Assembly (NCBI GenBank): GCA_021324035.1
Contig: JAJPJU010000346.1
Span: 1-10,860 of the forward strand
Length of the DNA stretch: 10,860 nt
Origin: Spartobacteria bacterium
GTDB taxonomy: Bacteria > Verrucomicrobiota > Verrucomicrobiia > Chthoniobacterales > UBA10450
Reading direction: 5' to 3'
Positions 9,362 to 10,860 of this stretch are shown here, piece by piece (the first letter of the stretch is position 1; every line of letters starts with the position of its first letter). The position numbers were made by a program, and so were the translations under genes. The notes beneath the pieces were generated by a model. The model was given only the letters and a program-made list of their open reading frames with translations. It searched no databases and had not been told where the DNA came from.

Positions 9362-10777
9362 ATGGGTTTCGATTTGAAAGAGATCATCGCCGCGCGTTTG
9401 GGCGAAAACTACCTTCTGCACGAGAAGCATTTGAATCGCACGCTGGTGCAGGCGCAGCGCGTCATCGGCTTCGACAAGGTCTATGCCCGCGCTGAAGGCG
9501 CCTATCTCTACGACATGGATAACACGCCGTATCTCGATTTTCTGAGCGGCTACAGTGTTTTCAATATTGGCCGCAACCATCCGCTGGTGAAAAAAGCAAT
9601 CCGCGACGTGCTCGACCTCGATCTGCCAAACATGGTCCAGATGGATTGCTCGCTGCTCAGTGGTTTGCTCGCGGAAGCGATCACCAAGCGCACCCCGCCG
9701 CATCTCGACGCGGTTTTCTTTTGCAACTCCGGCACCGAAGCGATGGAGGGCGCGATCAAATTTGCCCGCGCCGCGACCGGACGAAAACGAATGATTTCGC
9801 TGGCGAGCGCGTTTCACGGTTTGAGCGTTGGCTCGCTTTCATTGATGGGCTGCGAAAGTTTTACCGAAGGGTTTGGTCCGTTGATGGAAGGGTTCGACGC
9901 GCGCATTCCGCTGGACGATATCGAGGCGCTCGAACGTGAACTGAAATCGCGGGATGTTGCCGCCTTCGTGATTGAGACCGTTCAAGGCAAAGGCTGTCAA
10001 ACTCCGAAAACTGATTTCTTTCCGCGCGCGCAGGAGCTTTGCCGGAAGTACGGAACGCTCCTGATCTCCGATGAAGTTCAGACCGGTCTCGGCCGCACTG
10101 GGAAAATGTTTGGGTTCGAACACTGGGACCTGGAGCCGGACATCATCACCCTCGCCAAGACATTGAGCGGCGGTTACGTGCCGTGCGGAGCGATCGTTGC
10201 CCGGCGCGACATTTACCAGAAAACTTTTTCGCGGATGGACCGTTGCGTCGTTCATTCGACCACCTTCGGCCGCAACAATCTGGCGATGGCTTGTGGACTG
10301 GCATCGTTGGAGGTGATCGACAACGAAAATCTCATCGAGAACTCGGCCAAAATGGGCGCGCTGCTCATGGAAAAAGTCGAGGCGCTGAAAGCGAAACATT
10401 CGTTCATCAAGGAAGTTCGGGGCAAAGGATTGATGATCGGGATCGAGTTTCACGAGCCAACCGAGTTCAAGCTCAAGATGGCCTGGAAACTTTTGCACAA
10501 GATTGACAAGGTCTTGTTTGCGCAAATGATCGTGACCCAGATGTTGAGCAAGCATCGCATTCTGACTCAGGTGGCGGGCCACGCCATGGACGTGATGAAA
10601 ATTCTGCCGCCGCTGATGATCGGCGAAAAAGAAGTCGACATGTTTGTGAACGCGTTGGACGAAGTGCTCACCGAATGCCGCAAATTCCCCGGCCCAATGT
10701 GGGAACTCGGGAACAATTTCGTCCGCGCCGCTTTGGGTTCTCGCAAATCCGCCGAGCCCAGACCGGTTTCGGCTTAA
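9362..10777 (+). CDS. Class III PLP-dependent aminotransferase
   Basis: A 471-residue fold-type I, class III aminotransferase of the ornithine/acetylornithine/putrescine group; the donor substrate cannot be read from sequence. From ATG 9362, visible landmarks are LDFLSGYSVFNIGRNHP (58-74), the phosphate-binding NSGTEA (122-127), FHG (151-153), and ISDEVQTGLGRTGK (235-248, Asp237 contacting the pyridine N). The Schiff-base Lys266 lies in TLAKTLSGG, and STTFGRNNLA (299-308) supplies the second phosphate contact. The usual EPIQGEGG is replaced by ETVQGKGC (205-212). ATG 9362 begins MGFDLKEIIAARLGENY, which looks like the natural family start, though no good Shine-Dalgarno precedes it. A TTG at 9230 in the same frame has GAGGA 7 nt upstream and would add 44 Arg-rich residues; I regard this as less likely but open. 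It diverges from the COG4705 gene across 228 bp without a recognisable promoter. Confidence 0.93.
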   Translation: MGFDLKEIIAARLGENYLLHEKHLNRTLVQAQRVIGFDKVYARAEGAYLYDMDNTPYLDFLSGYSVFNIGRNHPLVKKAIRDVLDLDLPNMVQMDCSLLSGLLAEAITKRTPPHLDAVFFCNSGTEAMEGAIKFARAATGRKRMISLASAFHGLSVGSLSLMGCESFTEGFGPLMEGFDARIPLDDIEALERELKSRDVAAFVIETVQGKGCQTPKTDFFPRAQELCRKYGTLLISDEVQTGLGRTGKMFGFEHWDLEPDIITLAKTLSGGYVPCGAIVARRDIYQKTFSRMDRCVVHSTTFGRNNLAMACGLASLEVIDNENLIENSAKMGALLMEKVEALKAKHSFIKEVRGKGLMIGIEFHEPTEFKLKMAWKLLHKIDKVLFAQMIVTQMLSKHRILTQVAGHAMDVMKILPPLMIGEKEVDMFVNALDEVLTECRKFPGPMWELGNNFVRAALGSRKSAEPRPVSA

Positions 10778-10794
10778 CTCGGCGTTGCCTGGCT

Positions 10795-10832
10795 ATCTCG
10801 AGCTCGAGAAATAGTTGCGCTCGCGAGATTTT
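10795..10832 (+). terminator. Possible weak terminator after the aminotransferase
   Basis: ATCTCG at 10795-10800 can pair with CGAGAT at 10824-10829, followed by TTTT. A perfect 14-bp palindrome, TCTCGAGCTCGAGA (10796-10809), lies inside the same region and competes with that fold. It is 18 nt after the stop codon. The short stem and short T-run make the call tentative. Confidence 0.25.
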
Positions 10833-10860
10833 CCGATTGTCGATCTTTGCAACACATGAA

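Noticed and set aside
9134..9817. Open minus-strand extension of the COG4705 frame giving a 489-codon frame
   Set aside because: It is antisense to the aminotransferase, is Arg/His-rich without membrane segments, and the family N-terminus begins right after ATG 9133.
9839..10582. 247-codon minus-strand open frame
   Set aside because: It lies wholly antisense to the aminotransferase, which has full family motifs; its translation is low-complexity His/Phe/Arg-rich with no recognisable domain.

Overview
This is a chromosomal window from a moderately GC-rich Gram-negative bacterium: there are signal peptides and an outer-membrane-barrel type protein. The gene content, together with the density of short palindromic and CAGATT-type spacer repeats, resembles soil Verrucomicrobiota (Chthoniobacterales-like). 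That assignment is inference from memory of such genomes, not something the sequence proves.

Left part (1-6547, all minus strand). Three de novo purine genes run purL -> purF -> purM, followed by two aldo/keto reductase genes, the last of which leaves the window. PurF makes phosphoribosylamine from PRPP and glutamine. PurL converts FGAR to FGAM, and PurM cyclises FGAM to AIR. PurL is the form without its own glutaminase domain, so PurS and PurQ must be encoded elsewhere. purL and purF are only 9-42 nt apart. The purF/purM and purM/reductase spacers consist almost entirely of inverted arrays of a 9-bp CAGATT unit.

Middle part (6548-7578). Two small secreted-protein genes lie on the plus strand, divergent from purL: a 61-residue basic, His/Arg-rich peptide and a 113-residue protein with a Thr-rich linker and a small C-terminal domain. 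A 67-bp palindromic element lies between them. A hairpin doublet and a strong intrinsic terminator follow the second.

Right part (7579-10777). A predicted outer-membrane beta-barrel protein (Phenol_MetA_deg-like) converges with a COG4705-type eight-helix membrane protein built of four internal repeats. Divergent from the latter is a class III PLP-dependent aminotransferase.

The most notable signal is in purL. The gene is about 75 codons longer than the usual stand-alone large subunit. The extra length falls in at least three places where the DNA is a strong palindromic element read through in frame. One of these elements has a recognisable second copy in the intergenic region at 6856-6922, with compensatory stem changes. 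This looks like in-frame invasion of an essential gene by several families of short palindromic repeats, analogous in outcome to Rickettsia palindromic elements. No CRISPR array, tRNA, rRNA or transposase gene was seen.
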